Source: Phaeovibrio sulfidiphilus (GTDB lineage Bacteria; Pseudomonadota; Alphaproteobacteria; Rhodospirillales; Rhodospirillaceae). Taken from it: a stretch of DNA of 64,000 nt. The stretch covers positions 310,001-374,000 of the forward strand of contig NZ_JACZHT010000002.1 in assembly GCF_014861485.1 (NCBI RefSeq), in the 5' to 3' direction. The position numbers were made by a program, and so were the translations under genes. Under the pieces are notes generated by a model. It ran no database searches, was not told where the DNA came from, and saw only the letters and a program-made list of their open reading frames with translations. Of the stretch, positions 1-12,769 are shown piece by piece (position 1 is the first letter of the stretch; every line of letters starts with the position of its first letter).

Positions 1-206
1 TTCCGGTTCCGCCGTCCTGTCAGCGGCGAGGCCATCAACAATCCTGAGTGGGGGGTGCGCGTGGGTGCTGTCGGGTGCGGCGGGCATCCCAGCGGGATGT
101 CCGCGACGGCTCCGGGAGGAGGCGAGGCAGTGCCGTTGGGCCGCCGGCCGCCATCCGTGTGCCGCCGGGGCCGCCATGGGGAGGCGCCCCGGCCGCGGGT
201 CTGTGC
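1..206. other. left edge, no gene recognised
   Basis: About 200 bases downstream of the carbonic anhydrase stop. Short open frames exist on both strands but none has a convincing start, ribosome site or recognisable product. It could hold the end of a gene lying to the left. Confidence 0.4.
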
Positions 207-1085
207 CTATTCGACGAACAGGATATTCCGGCCCTCCGAGGGGACGGGGGCGCTGGCGTTCGGTCCAAAGCGCTTCTCGAAGACCTCGAGCTGCTGGCGC
301 GACATGGTCAGGGGCTCGGGAAGGACCAGCCAGGTGACGCCGTCCACGCAGGGCTCGGTGGTGGAGCTTCCCTCATAGAGGTAGCCCGACTTGGAGAAGG
401 GGAAGAGCTTGCCCAGGCTGACGCGCACGGTGCGCTTTTTCCCCGCGTCCGGCGGATTGGAGAACAGCTTGCCCAGGGTGGAGTGGGCCGTGCCCTCCTT
501 CACCATGACCGCAACGACGGCCATGCCGTCCCCGTTCTTCTCCTTGTGGACGAAGTGGATCTCGCCCGCGAACCGCTGGCCGCCGATCAGGTGCTCCGAC
601 GGCGTGTGGAAGTGAGCGCTGACAAGCTGGTAGCGGCGGTCATTGAGGTTCAGGACCAGGTCGCTCTTGCCAAAGTCCACAACGAGGTCGTTCCCCGTGT
701 TGAGGACGGTCACCGACTGGTGGCCACCGAACACCGCGTAGCCGTACTTGATGAGGTAGGGGCGCTGGGAGGTGGTCGCCACGCTGTCCTTCGCCGGGAG
801 ATCAATGGGGGAGACCCCTTCCGGACAGGCACGCCAGGGTTCCTCTGCCGTGATGGCCTCGGCTGCGTCCGTTGCGTCTGCTGCTTCCGCCGCTTCCGCC
901 GCTTCCGCCGCTTCTGTCGCTTCTGTCGCGTCCCCGGTGGTGGCCCCGTCCGCGTCGGGGGTTTCGGTTACGACAACCTCGCCGGCGGGCACCTGGGCAT
1001 CGGGGGCCGTCGGCGGATCGCTGGCAAGGGCCGGAAAGGCAAGCAGGGCAGCCGCCGCAAGCGCGGGAAGAAAAGTCTGTTTCAT
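207..1085 (-). CDS. periplasmic alpha-class carbonic anhydrase
   Basis: Zinc enzyme interconverting CO2 and bicarbonate, probably in the periplasm. The 292-residue product begins with a signal peptide (MKQTFLPALAAAALLAFPALA), then an Ala/Glu/Thr-rich linker to about residue 90, then the alpha-CA domain. The three zinc ligands are visible: His158 and His160 in the HFHTPSEH motif and His177 in EIHFVH; the 17-residue step between the last two matches short bacterial alpha-CAs. The start at 1085 is chosen because the signal peptide begins there, with AGAGAG-like purines just upstream; an in-frame start at 1148 would add a non-signal tail. It lies downstream of nifJ on the same strand but behind a terminator hairpin. 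Family assignment is firm; physiological role is inferred. Confidence 0.93.
   Translation of the reverse strand: MKQTFLPALAAAALLAFPALASDPPTAPDAQVPAGEVVVTETPDADGATTGDATEATEAAEAAEAAEAADATDAAEAITAEEPWRACPEGVSPIDLPAKDSVATTSQRPYLIKYGYAVFGGHQSVTVLNTGNDLVVDFGKSDLVLNLNDRRYQLVSAHFHTPSEHLIGGQRFAGEIHFVHKEKNGDGMAVVAVMVKEGTAHSTLGKLFSNPPDAGKKRTVRVSLGKLFPFSKSGYLYEGSSTTEPCVDGVTWLVLPEPLTMSRQQLEVFEKRFGPNASAPVPSEGRNILFVE
883..927. repeat. 9-bp tandem repeat inside carbonic anhydrase linker
   Basis: Five consecutive 9-base units (three GCTTCCGCC, then two GCTTCTGTC) encode the E-A-A/D-A-T-type low-complexity linker between signal peptide and catalytic domain. Unit length is a multiple of three, so gain or loss of units keeps the frame. 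Confidence 0.85.
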
Positions 1086-1109
1086 GAAGTGTCTCTCTTC
1101 GCGTGAGGC

Positions 1110-1141
1110 AAAAAGGAAAGGGCCGGAGAATACTCCGGCCC
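1110..1141 (-). terminator. intrinsic terminator of nifJ
   Basis: A perfect 9-bp stem (GGGCCGGAG with CTCCGGCCC, four-base loop) followed on the minus strand by a T-rich run (TTTCCTTTTT). It sits between the nifJ stop and the carbonic anhydrase start, so the two genes are probably separately controlled. Confidence 0.8.
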
Positions 1142-1163
1142 CTGTCACGGTTCGTCAACGACT

Positions 1164-4742
<3,579 letters not shown>

Positions 4743-5127
4743 AAGGGCCTCCTGTTCGGTTTTTCATGTCTGGTCTTGAACGTCATTTTTCAGGGCGTTC
4801 CGGGGAAGGTTTTGGGGACAGTTGGAACGGCTTTTCGAAAAAAAAGCCTCAAGCGAACTCCGGTGGGTGATTTTTATTTTCCTCTCGCCTATCATGGCCG
4901 AGCCTCGCAAGACCCCTCTGGTATCAGAGGTGAGTGTTCCTAACAAGTCTGATGCAAGGCAAAATCGCAATTTTTGTACAAAGGGTGAGAGTCTCACGCA
5001 ACAACCCGCATTTCGCTGTTTCGGTCCCGGGCGGGTATCCGCACTTTGCAAGGGTGGAGAACCGGGAATGGAATGGCTGGGGGTGACGGGCATCGGGACA
5101 CACCGGAATCGAGAAAGAAAAGGGGCT
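4743..5127. other. divergent intergenic region nifJ / ssb
   Basis: 385 bases between divergent genes, relatively AT-rich. It must hold promoters for both. I see no recognisable LexA box (GTTC-N7-GTTC type), FNR box or other named operator. An open frame runs through it into ssb, but its translation is not protein-like upstream of 5128. Confidence 0.5.
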
Positions 5128-5652
5128 ATGGCAGGTTCGGTAAACAAGGTCATTCTGATCGGCAACCTCGGGCGTGACCCGGAGACGCGGACGTTCCAGA
5201 ACGGTGGCAAGGTCACAAACCTGCGCATCGCCACATCCGAGTCCTGGAAGGACCGCCAGAGCGGCGAGCGGCGCGAGCGCACCGAGTGGCACTCGGTGGC
5301 CATTTTCGGGCCCCTGGCCGATATCGCCGAGCGGTATCTGCGCAAGGGCTCCAAGGTCTATTTGTGTGGTTCGCTCCAGACCCGCAAGTGGCAGGACCAG
5401 AGCGGGCAGGATCGCTACAGCACCGAGGTGGTCCTCCAGGGCCCCGGCGCCGAGATGACCATGCTCGACAACCGGCCCGGTGGCGGCGGTGGCGGCTTCC
5501 AGGAGGGCGGCTACGGCGAGGACGATTATTTCCGGTCCTCGGGCGGCGGCGCTCCCGCGGGCGGATCCTCCGGCGGCCAGGGCTGGGACCGGGGCGGACC
5601 GGCCGAGCCGTCGCGCGGCGGGCCCGATCTGGATGACGACATCCCGTTCTGA
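5128..5652 (+). CDS. ssb: single-stranded DNA-binding protein
   Basis: Homotetrameric protein that coats single-stranded DNA in replication, recombination and repair. The 174-residue product has an OB-fold at about residues 1-115 (starting [19 protein letters not shown]), a long Gly-rich disordered linker, and the acidic tip DDDIPF at the extreme C terminus that recruits partner proteins. The start at 5128 is fixed by the conserved N terminus and by AAGGGG shortly upstream. It is followed by yjdM after about 100 bases. No uvrA lies upstream here, although that pairing is frequent in other bacteria. Confidence 0.97.
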   Translation: MAGSVNKVILIGNLGRDPETRTFQNGGKVTNLRIATSESWKDRQSGERRERTEWHSVAIFGPLADIAERYLRKGSKVYLCGSLQTRKWQDQSGQDRYSTEVVLQGPGAEMTMLDNRPGGGGGGFQEGGYGEDDYFRSSGGGAPAGGSSGGQGWDRGGPAEPSRGGPDLDDDIPF

Positions 5653-5751
5653 GGCGCGCGTCCCCGCGCCCAGTCCCCCGTCTGACGTCCCCTGTCCCCG
5701 ACCCCATGAGTCTATGAGAACCGGCCCCGTGCCGGGAGGAGAACCCTGACG

Positions 5752-6096
5752 ATGGCCGATTTGCCCCCGTGCCCCGAGTGCCGGTCCGAATACGTTTATG
5801 CGGACGGCGAGCTTCTGATCTGTCCCGAATGCTCCCACGAGTGGAATCCCTCTGCCGCGCCCGCGGGCGACGACGCCGGTGCCCCGGTCGTGCGTGATGC
5901 CTTCGGGACCGTTCTGGCCGACGGCGACGCCGTGGTCCTGGTCAAGGATCTGAAGGTCCGCGGGGCGTCTGCGCCCCTGAAGCAGGGAACCCGGGTGAAA
6001 AGCATCCGCCTTGTGGACGGTGACCACAACATCGACTGCCAGATCGACGGCTTCGGAGCCATGGCCCTGAAGTCCGAGTTCGTGAAGAAAGCCTAG
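5752..6096 (+). CDS. yjdM: YjdM/PhnA-family zinc-ribbon protein
   Basis: Small cytoplasmic protein of 114 residues in the YjdM (formerly PhnA) family. Its N terminus carries a zinc ribbon of two Cys pairs (CPECRSEY and CPECSHEW, residues about 8-30), followed by a compact beta domain ([17 protein letters not shown]...). The family was named from a phosphonate operon, but no phosphonate genes are here and its biochemical role is not established. GGGAGGAG upstream supports the ATG at 5752. Length agrees with the family (about 110 residues). Confidence 0.92.
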   Translation: MADLPPCPECRSEYVYADGELLICPECSHEWNPSAAPAGDDAGAPVVRDAFGTVLADGDAVVLVKDLKVRGASAPLKQGTRVKSIRLVDGDHNIDCQIDGFGAMALKSEFVKKA

Positions 6097-6216
6097 GGGT
6101 CCGTCTGGCACCCCGAACTCCGGGACCGGCGGTCCGGACGGCCCCACGCCAAAGGGCAGGCCGTCCTCCCCGCGGTCCCGCACTCCCCAGTTCCGGCCTG
6201 AATGGAGGCACCGGCA

Positions 6217-8976
6217 ATGAGCGTCCGTTTTCTCTCCTCGCTGTTTGAACCGGCGTCCGTCGCCGTTGTCGGAGCCTCTAACAAGCCGGACACGCTCGGC
6301 TACCTGGCCATGCGCAACCTGCTGGCGGCCGGGTTTGCCGGGCCGATCATGCCGGTGACAAAGGATGCCCAGGCCATCGCCGGAGTGCTGGCCTATCCGG
6401 ATCCGGAATCTCTGCCGGTCGCCCCGGATCTTGCCCTTCTGTGCGCGCCGCCGGCCACGCTGCCCCAGACGGTCCTGTCCCTGGGGCAGAAGGGCGCCAA
6501 GGTCTGCGTTGTGATGTCGGACATGGGGGAGGGCACCTCCCGCCACGAGCGCCACATGTTCGAGGAGCGCCTTCTGGCCTGCGCCCGGGAATCCCGCATG
6601 CGGCTTCTGGGCCCCGGATCCCTCGGGGTGCAGACGCCGGGGATCGGCCTCAACGCCTCCGTGTTCACCCGCCCGGCGCTGGAGGGCAAGGTGGCCTTCG
6701 TCTCCCAGTCGGGCGCCCTGTGCACCTCGGTCCTGGACTGGGCCCGGGGCCACGGGATCGGGTTCTCTCACTTCGTCTCCCTGGGGAACAAGACCGACAT
6801 CGACTACGGCGATGTGATCGACTACCTGTCCTCGAACGTGGATGTGCGGGCCATCCTGCTTCACATCGAGGGCCTGACTGACACCCGGAAGTTCATGTCC
6901 GCCGGGCGCTCGGCCGCCCGCAACAAGCCCGTGATCGTCATCAAGACCGGTCGCGGCATGGAGGAGGTCCGCCAGGCGGTCTCCCACACCGGTACCCTGG
7001 CCGGATCGGATGCCATCTACGACATCGCCTTCCAGCGGGCCGGCATGCTCCGCGTGTACTCCCTTGAGGAGCTGTTCTCCGCGGTGGAGACCCTGGCCCA
7101 CATCCGTCGTCCGACCCGGGGCCCCCGGCTTGCGGTGGTGACCAACGGGCGCGGCCTGGGGGTCATGGCGGTGGACAGCCTGGTGACCCAGGGTGGCACC
7201 CTGGCCCGTCTGGAGCCGGAAACGAAGGAGGCTCTGGCCAGGGTTCTGCCGGGCGGAACCCTTCTGTCCGCGAACCCGGTGGATCTGGGCGGCGCGGCGT
7301 CGCCCGAGGTCTACAGCAAGGTGATGGAGGTTCTCTTCAAGGCCCGCGAGGTTGATGCGGTCCTGGTGGTCTACGCGCCCTATGCGCTCTCGGCGCCCCT
7401 GGAGATTGCCCGGGAGGTCATCGACGTGGCCAAGCGCCACCGCTCCGCCAGCCTGTTCACCTGCTGGGTCGGCCACGACCAGGTGGAGGAGGCCCGCGCC
7501 CAGTTCACCGAGGCCGAGATCCCCACGTTCCCCACCCCGGATGATGCGATCCAGGGCTTCATGCACCTGGTGACCTACCGGAAGAACCAGCACATGCTGA
7601 TGGAGACGCCCCGGTCGTGCTCGCAGGAGTTCGAGCCGGATCTGGACAAGGCGCGCGAGATCATCGACGAGGCCATCGCCCAGGGCAACCTGACCATGAG
7701 CGAGCCCGAGGCCAAGGGCGTGTTCGAGGCCTACGGCATTCCGGTGGTGGAGACCGCCATCGCCCGGACCCCGCAGGAGGCCGCCGAGGTCGCCCGCACC
7801 ATGGAGGGGCCCTACGCCCTGAAGATTGTCTCGCGCGCCATCACCCACAAGTCGGACGTGGGGGGCGTGGTTCTCGATCTCCAGACCCCCGAGGACGTGG
7901 AGAAGGCCGCCGGCGAGATGGCCGAGCGGGTGCACTCCACCTATCCCGAGGCCGCGCTGGAGGGCTTCACGGTCCAGCACATGGCCCGTCGCGCCGGATC
8001 CCACGAGCTGATCGTGGGCGCAACGGCCGATCCCATCTTCGGGCCGGTCCTGCTGTTCGGCGAGGGGGGGACCGCCGTCGAGATCATCCGCGACCAGGCC
8101 GTGGCCCTGGCCCCCCTGAATATGGCCCTGGCCCGGGACATGCTGGAGCGCACCCGCGTCTTCCGGCTGCTGGAGGGGTACCGGGACCACAAGGCCGTCA
8201 ACATTGATGCCATCTGCCTGACCCTGATCCAGCTGTCACAGATGCTGATCGACATTCCCGAAATCGTGGAGATGGAGATCAACCCCCTGTTTGCCGGATC
8301 CGACGGGGTGCTGGCGGTGGATGCGCGCATGCGCCTGGATCCGGGTCGCACCCGGGGGCCGCACCGTCTGGCCATCCGCCCCTATCCGTCCCAGCTGGAA
8401 TCCACCGAGGTCATGCGCGACGGCCGCACGGTGATGGTGCGCCCCATCCGTCCCGAGGACGAGGCCGCCTACTACGACTTTGTGGCCGCCCTCACCCCCG
8501 AGGACGCGCGCTTCCGGTTCTTCGGGCAGGTCAAGGCCATGCCCCACGACCAGATGGCCCGCCTGACCCAGATCGACTACGCCCGGGAAATGGCCTTTGT
8601 GGCGGAGCTGATCCAGGACGACGGGCAGCCCTGCATTCTGGGCTCAGTCCAGGCCCTGACGGATCCGGACAACGAGACCACCGAGTTTGCCGTCGTGGTC
8701 CGCTCCGACCTGAAGGGAAGCGGGCTCGGGCGCCTTCTGATGCTCAAGATCATCCGCTACTGCAAGGAGCGGCGCACGCGCTACATGGACGGCCAGGTCC
8801 TGCGGGACAACCGCAGAATGCTGAGGTTCTGTGAGTCCCTGGGCTTCCGGAAGGTGGGCCTGATCGACGAGGACACGGTGGAGCTCCGGCTGGATCTCTC
8901 GGCCTTCGCGCCGGAGGATTTCGCCGACACCCAGACCCTTGTGCGGGCCGCCGACGAGGCCTGCCTGCGCACCTGA
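6217..8976 (+). CDS. Pat/YfiQ-type GNAT protein lysine acetyltransferase
   Basis: A 919-residue fusion: CoA-binding Rossmann domain (about 5-100), succinyl-CoA-ligase-like domains (about 150-460), ATP-grasp domain (about 480-710), and a C-terminal GNAT acetyltransferase domain (about 735-890) with the acetyl-CoA loop KGSGLGRLLM. This is the Pat architecture; such enzymes acetylate and switch off acyl-CoA synthetases, above all Acs. The ADP-forming acetyl-CoA synthetase part is usually non-catalytic and regulatory. GGAGGC sits seven bases before ATG 6217, which is preferred over an in-frame ATG at 6202. A likely target, acs, lies at 48.4-50.3 kb. A working acyl-CoA synthetase is a less likely alternative, because of the C-terminal GNAT. 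Confidence 0.9.
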   Translation: MSVRFLSSLFEPASVAVVGASNKPDTLGYLAMRNLLAAGFAGPIMPVTKDAQAIAGVLAYPDPESLPVAPDLALLCAPPATLPQTVLSLGQKGAKVCVVMSDMGEGTSRHERHMFEERLLACARESRMRLLGPGSLGVQTPGIGLNASVFTRPALEGKVAFVSQSGALCTSVLDWARGHGIGFSHFVSLGNKTDIDYGDVIDYLSSNVDVRAILLHIEGLTDTRKFMSAGRSAARNKPVIVIKTGRGMEEVRQAVSHTGTLAGSDAIYDIAFQRAGMLRVYSLEELFSAVETLAHIRRPTRGPRLAVVTNGRGLGVMAVDSLVTQGGTLARLEPETKEALARVLPGGTLLSANPVDLGGAASPEVYSKVMEVLFKAREVDAVLVVYAPYALSAPLEIAREVIDVAKRHRSASLFTCWVGHDQVEEARAQFTEAEIPTFPTPDDAIQGFMHLVTYRKNQHMLMETPRSCSQEFEPDLDKAREIIDEAIAQGNLTMSEPEAKGVFEAYGIPVVETAIARTPQEAAEVARTMEGPYALKIVSRAITHKSDVGGVVLDLQTPEDVEKAAGEMAERVHSTYPEAALEGFTVQHMARRAGSHELIVGATADPIFGPVLLFGEGGTAVEIIRDQAVALAPLNMALARDMLERTRVFRLLEGYRDHKAVNIDAICLTLIQLSQMLIDIPEIVEMEINPLFAGSDGVLAVDARMRLDPGRTRGPHRLAIRPYPSQLESTEVMRDGRTVMVRPIRPEDEAAYYDFVAALTPEDARFRFFGQVKAMPHDQMARLTQIDYAREMAFVAELIQDDGQPCILGSVQALTDPDNETTEFAVVVRSDLKGSGLGRLLMLKIIRYCKERRTRYMDGQVLRDNRRMLRFCESLGFRKVGLIDEDTVELRLDLSAFAPEDFADTQTLVRAADEACLRT

Positions 8977-9030
8977 CGCTCGGAATCCGCGAGAACCGGC
9001 CCGAAGACCCCGATGTTTTTCGGGTTGGGC

Positions 9031-9060
9031 TTGACAATCCAGGCTGCGGGGGGCTTTTCT
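9031..9060 (+). promoter_or_regulatory. candidate promoter upstream of fabD
   Basis: A perfect -35 hexamer TTGACA (9031-9036) is followed after 18 bases by a poor -10 (TTTTCT). It lies about 70 bases before the fabD start and is the only promoter-like element in the pat-fabD gap. The weak -10 makes this tentative. Confidence 0.4.
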
Positions 9061-9108
9061 ACGCCCCGCGTTTTCAAAACTATCAGGACTTGAACTCACG
9101 GGGTGACT

Positions 9109-10056
9109 ATGGTGCGAGCATTTGTTTTTCCCGGTCAGGGATCGCAGGCTGTCGGTATGGGGCGCGAGCTCGCCGAGGCTTTCCCCTGTGCCCGGGAAGT
9201 CTTCCAGGAGGTCGACGAGGCCCTGGGCTGCAACCTTTCCAGGCTTCAGTTCGAGGGGCCCATCGATGTCCTGACGCTGACAGAGAATGCCCAGCCCGCG
9301 ATCATGGCGGTGTCCATGGCCGTGGTGCGGGTTCTGGAAAGCGACGGCATCCGCATTCAGGACAAGGCCCGCTACGTGGCCGGACACTCCCTGGGCGAGT
9401 ACACGGCCCTGACGGCGGCCGGCGCCCTGTCCCTCGGGGACTGCGCGCGCCTTCTTCGCACCCGTGGCCAGGCCATGCAGGCTGCTGTTCCGGTGGGCGA
9501 GGGCATGATGGCCGCGATCCTGGGTCTGTCCTTCGAGGACGTCTGCGCCGTGGTGCAGCAGGCCGAGCAGGACGTTCCCGGTGGTGTCTGCGAGGCCGCC
9601 AACGACAACGCCCCCGGCCAGGTGGTCATCAGCGGCTCGGTGGCCGCGGTCGAGCGCGCCATTGAGCTGGCCAAGGAGAAGGGCGCGAAGCGGGCCATGC
9701 CCCTTCAGGTGTCCGCCCCGTTCCACTGCCGGATGATGGAGCCGGCAGCCCGCGTCATGGAGGCCGCCCTGGCCGAGGTGAGCGTGAATGCGCCGTGCGT
9801 GCCCCTGATCGCCAACGTGACCGCCCTTCCGGTGTCCGAGCCGCAGGAGATCCGTTCCCTGCTGGTCCGGCAGGTGACGGGCTCGGTGCGCTGGCGCGAG
9901 AGTGTGGCCTTCATGGCCCAGGACGGCGTGAGCGGGCTTGTGGAGCTGGGGGCCGGAAAGGTTCTCTCCGGGCTCGCCAAGCGCATCGCCCCCGACCTGG
10001 AGGCCTTCGCGCTGCACACACCGAAAGATATCGAGGATTTCGCCCGGCAGATCTGA
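9109..10056 (+). CDS. fabD: malonyl-CoA:ACP transacylase
   Basis: Transfers malonyl from CoA to acyl-carrier protein at the start of fatty-acid synthesis. The 315-residue product shows the N-terminal FPGQGSQ motif, the catalytic Ser94 in GHSLGEY, and the catalytic His206 in APFHCRMM. The ATG at 9109 is chosen; a GTG two codons earlier is in frame. It heads a fabD-fabG-acpP-fabF-mltG cluster that is conserved in alphaproteobacteria. fabG follows after 26 bases, suggesting co-transcription. Confidence 0.97.
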   Translation: MVRAFVFPGQGSQAVGMGRELAEAFPCAREVFQEVDEALGCNLSRLQFEGPIDVLTLTENAQPAIMAVSMAVVRVLESDGIRIQDKARYVAGHSLGEYTALTAAGALSLGDCARLLRTRGQAMQAAVPVGEGMMAAILGLSFEDVCAVVQQAEQDVPGGVCEAANDNAPGQVVISGSVAAVERAIELAKEKGAKRAMPLQVSAPFHCRMMEPAARVMEAALAEVSVNAPCVPLIANVTALPVSEPQEIRSLLVRQVTGSVRWRESVAFMAQDGVSGLVELGAGKVLSGLAKRIAPDLEAFALHTPKDIEDFARQI

Positions 10057-10082
10057 GCCGGAGCACGGAAGGAAAGCAGACC

Positions 10083-10820
10083 ATGTTTGATCTCGGCGGA
10101 AAGAAGGCTCTCGTCACCGGTGGATCCGGGGGCATCGGTGCGGAAATCGCCCGCGCCCTGAGCGCCCGGGGCGCGGTGGTGGCCATCACCGGAACCCGCA
10201 TGGCGGCGCTGGAGGAGGTCGTGGCCTCCCTGCCCGGCGAGGGGCACATCCTCCCGTGTGACCTGTCCGACCCGGCGGCCCTGGACGGCCTGATCCCCGC
10301 GGCCGAGGCCGCCATGGGCGGGCTCGACATCCTTGTGAACAACGCGGGCATCACCCGCGACACCCTTGCCATGCGCATGAAGGATGCGGACTGGGATGCG
10401 GTGATCGATGTCAACCTGAGCGCCGCCTTCCGGCTGACCCGTGCCGCCCTGAAGCCCATGGTCAAGGCCCGCCGCGGCCGGATCATCCAGATCACCTCCA
10501 TTGTGGGTGTGACCGGAAACCCGGGCCAGGCGAACTACGCCGCCTCCAAGGCCGGCCTGATCGGCATGAGCAAGTCCGTGGCCTCCGAGGTCGCGGCCCG
10601 CGGGATCACCGTCAACTGCGTCGCGCCCGGGTTTATCACCACGGCCATGACCGACAAGCTGACCGACGAGCAGAAGAAGACCATGGCGGAGCGCATTCCC
10701 GCCGGACGCATGGGCGAGCCCGCGGAGATTGCCGCGGCGGTCGTCTATCTCGCGTCCGACGAGGCCGCCTACGTCACGGGACAGACCCTGCACGTGAACG
10801 GAGGAATGGCGATGATCTGA
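10083..10820 (+). CDS. fabG: 3-oxoacyl-ACP reductase
   Basis: NADPH-dependent short-chain dehydrogenase that reduces 3-oxoacyl-ACP. Product of 245 residues with the cofactor motif TGGSGGIG near residue 12, NNAG near 85, the ITS serine, and the catalytic Tyr152 and Lys156 in NYAASK. GGAAGGAAA precedes the ATG. The position between fabD and acpP separates it from the many other short-chain dehydrogenases. Confidence 0.97.
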   Translation: MFDLGGKKALVTGGSGGIGAEIARALSARGAVVAITGTRMAALEEVVASLPGEGHILPCDLSDPAALDGLIPAAEAAMGGLDILVNNAGITRDTLAMRMKDADWDAVIDVNLSAAFRLTRAALKPMVKARRGRIIQITSIVGVTGNPGQANYAASKAGLIGMSKSVASEVAARGITVNCVAPGFITTAMTDKLTDEQKKTMAERIPAGRMGEPAEIAAAVVYLASDEAAYVTGQTLHVNGGMAMI

Positions 10821-10974
10821 TCGCCACTCCGGCCTGCGTCCTTCTCCGGACTGGTAAACCCCGGTCAAGTATGCTAGGCAAAAACCCGTCGGACCCTGTT
10901 GTCCCCTGCCATTTTTGGGGGCTGGGGGTCCGGCTTTCCACCACCGTCTTTGAAATTCCAAGGATAAGACAGAT

Positions 10975-11211
10975 ATGACTGACGTCGCCGAGCGCGTGAA
11001 AAAAATCGTTGTCGAGCACCTGGGTGCGGACGAAGCCAAGGTCACCGAGAACGCCAGCTTCATCGATGACCTGGGAGCCGACAGCCTCGATACCGTCGAG
11101 CTGGTCATGGCCTTCGAGGAGGAATTCGGCTGCGAGATCCCTGACGACGCGGCAGAGAAGATCCTGACCGTCAAGGACGCGATCGATTACATCAAGGAGC
11201 ACAGCGCCTGA
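10975..11211 (+). CDS. acpP: acyl carrier protein
   Basis: Small acidic carrier of acyl chains, 78 residues. Ser37 in [10 protein letters not shown] is the 4'-phosphopantetheine site. The 154-base gap after fabG contains an extended -10-like TATGCT near 10870 that could give acpP its own promoter, which would suit its high expression; this is inference. Supplies acyl-ACP to FabF here and to LpxA (59.7 kb). Confidence 0.98.
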   Translation: MTDVAERVKKIVVEHLGADEAKVTENASFIDDLGADSLDTVELVMAFEEEFGCEIPDDAAEKILTVKDAIDYIKEHSA

Positions 11212-11477
11212 GCTGTTCTTCTCCTGACCTGTGTCCGGCATTCCCGCTTTCTGCCTCCGGCAGGGCGGGTGTGCGCTTCGGCGTCAGTCTCGGATACCGC
11301 CTGTTCCAGGCGGGTCCGGGGCGCGTCGGTCGGGCGCCTGCGTGCGGGAAACTGTTTTCTGGCCTCCGGCCGTGATTGCCCGGCCCCGGCCACAACCCTT
11401 TGGCAGAAACGCGTATCGCTTCTTGCCCCGGCCTCGCGCTCGGGAGCGATAGGCCTGATCCGGATATGAGGTGCAGA

Positions 11478-12740
11478 ATGAGACGAGTCGTCGTCACCGG
11501 CATGGGAATGATCACTCCCCTCGGTTGCGGAGTGGATGTGAACTGGGACCGCCTGACCCGCGGTGAGTCCGGCATTCGCGCCATTGACCGATTCGACGTG
11601 TCCGACCTCCCGGCCCGCATTGCCGGACAGGTTCCCATGCGGAGCGAGGCCCCCTGGGGGCTGGATCCGGACGAGGTGGTCGACTCGAAAGAGCGCCGCC
11701 GCATGGATGATTTCATCCTGTACGGTCTGGCCGCCGCCCACGAGGCCATTCTGGACGCCGGCTGGACCCCCACCGACGAGGAGGAGCAGGAGCGCACGGG
11801 CGTGATCATCGGCTCCGGTATCGGTGGCCTGAACACCATTGCCGAGACCTCCATCCAGCTGGAAAAGAGCGGCCCGCGCCGGGTCAGCCCCTTCTTCATT
11901 CCCGCCGCCCTGATCAACCTGGTGTCGGGTCATGTGTCCATCCGCTACGGCTTCAAGGGCCCGAACCACGCGGTGGTCACCGCCTGCTCGACCGGCGCCC
12001 ACGCCATTGGTGACGGCGCCCGCCTGATCGCGTTCGGCGATGCGGACGTGATGGTGGCCGGTGGCGCCGAGGCTCCCCTGTGCCGTCTGGGCATGGCGGG
12101 CTTTGCCTCCGCCCGGGCCCTGTCCACCCACTTCAACGACACCCCCACCGAGGCCTCCCGCCCCTGGGACAAGGACCGCGACGGCTTCGTCATGTCCGAG
12201 GGCGCTGGTGTTGTGATCCTCGAGGAGCTCGAGCACGCGAAGAAGCGTGGCGCCAAGATTTACGCCGAGGTGCTCGGCTACGGGCTGTCCGGGGATGCGA
12301 ACCACATCACCGCGCCGTCCCCCGACGGGGCGGGCGCCTGCCGGGCCATGACCGGCGCGCTGCGCAACTCGCGCGTCAACGCCGACCAGGTGGACTACAT
12401 CAACGCCCACGGCACGTCCACGCCCGCCGGGGACGAGGTCGAGGTCAAGGCCGTCAAGCGCCTGTTCGGTGACCACGCCATGAAGCTGTCCATGTCGTCG
12501 ACCAAGTCGGCGGTCGGGCACCTGCTGGGTGCGGCCGGAGCGGTGGAGGCCATCTACACCATCCAGGCCATGCGCAACAGCCTGATCCCCCCGACCCTGA
12601 ACCTGCACGAGCCGTCGGAAGGCTGCGATATTGACCTGACGCCGCTGAAGGCCCGTGAGCGCGAGATTCACTACGCCATGTCCAACTCTTTCGGCTTTGG
12701 CGGCACGAACGCGTCGGTTCTCTTCAAGCGCGCTCCCTGA
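11478..12740 (+). CDS. fabF: 3-oxoacyl-ACP synthase II
   Basis: Condensing enzyme that elongates acyl-ACP with malonyl-ACP. The 420-residue product shows the Cys-His-His triad: Cys170 in TACSTGAH, His311 in NAHGTST, and His348 in AVGHLLGAAGA. The start at 11478 begins the conserved MRRVVVTGMG. A 266-base gap separates it from acpP. Followed by mltG after 29 bases. Confidence 0.97.
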   Translation: MRRVVVTGMGMITPLGCGVDVNWDRLTRGESGIRAIDRFDVSDLPARIAGQVPMRSEAPWGLDPDEVVDSKERRRMDDFILYGLAAAHEAILDAGWTPTDEEEQERTGVIIGSGIGGLNTIAETSIQLEKSGPRRVSPFFIPAALINLVSGHVSIRYGFKGPNHAVVTACSTGAHAIGDGARLIAFGDADVMVAGGAEAPLCRLGMAGFASARALSTHFNDTPTEASRPWDKDRDGFVMSEGAGVVILEELEHAKKRGAKIYAEVLGYGLSGDANHITAPSPDGAGACRAMTGALRNSRVNADQVDYINAHGTSTPAGDEVEVKAVKRLFGDHAMKLSMSSTKSAVGHLLGAAGAVEAIYTIQAMRNSLIPPTLNLHEPSEGCDIDLTPLKAREREIHYAMSNSFGFGGTNASVLFKRAP

Positions 12741-12769
12741 CGCGCGGATTTTTTCAGGAGCCCCGGATC

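Noticed and set aside
4822-5127. 102-codon N-terminal extension of ssb
   Set aside because: SSB proteins start at [13 protein letters not shown]; the extension is not protein-like and a ribosome site lies just before 5128.
4924-8190. 1088-codon open frame on the minus strand opposite ssb, yjdM and pat
   Set aside because: It runs across three real genes and their spacers, has no recognisable domain, and shows the composition typical of antisense frames in GC-rich DNA.
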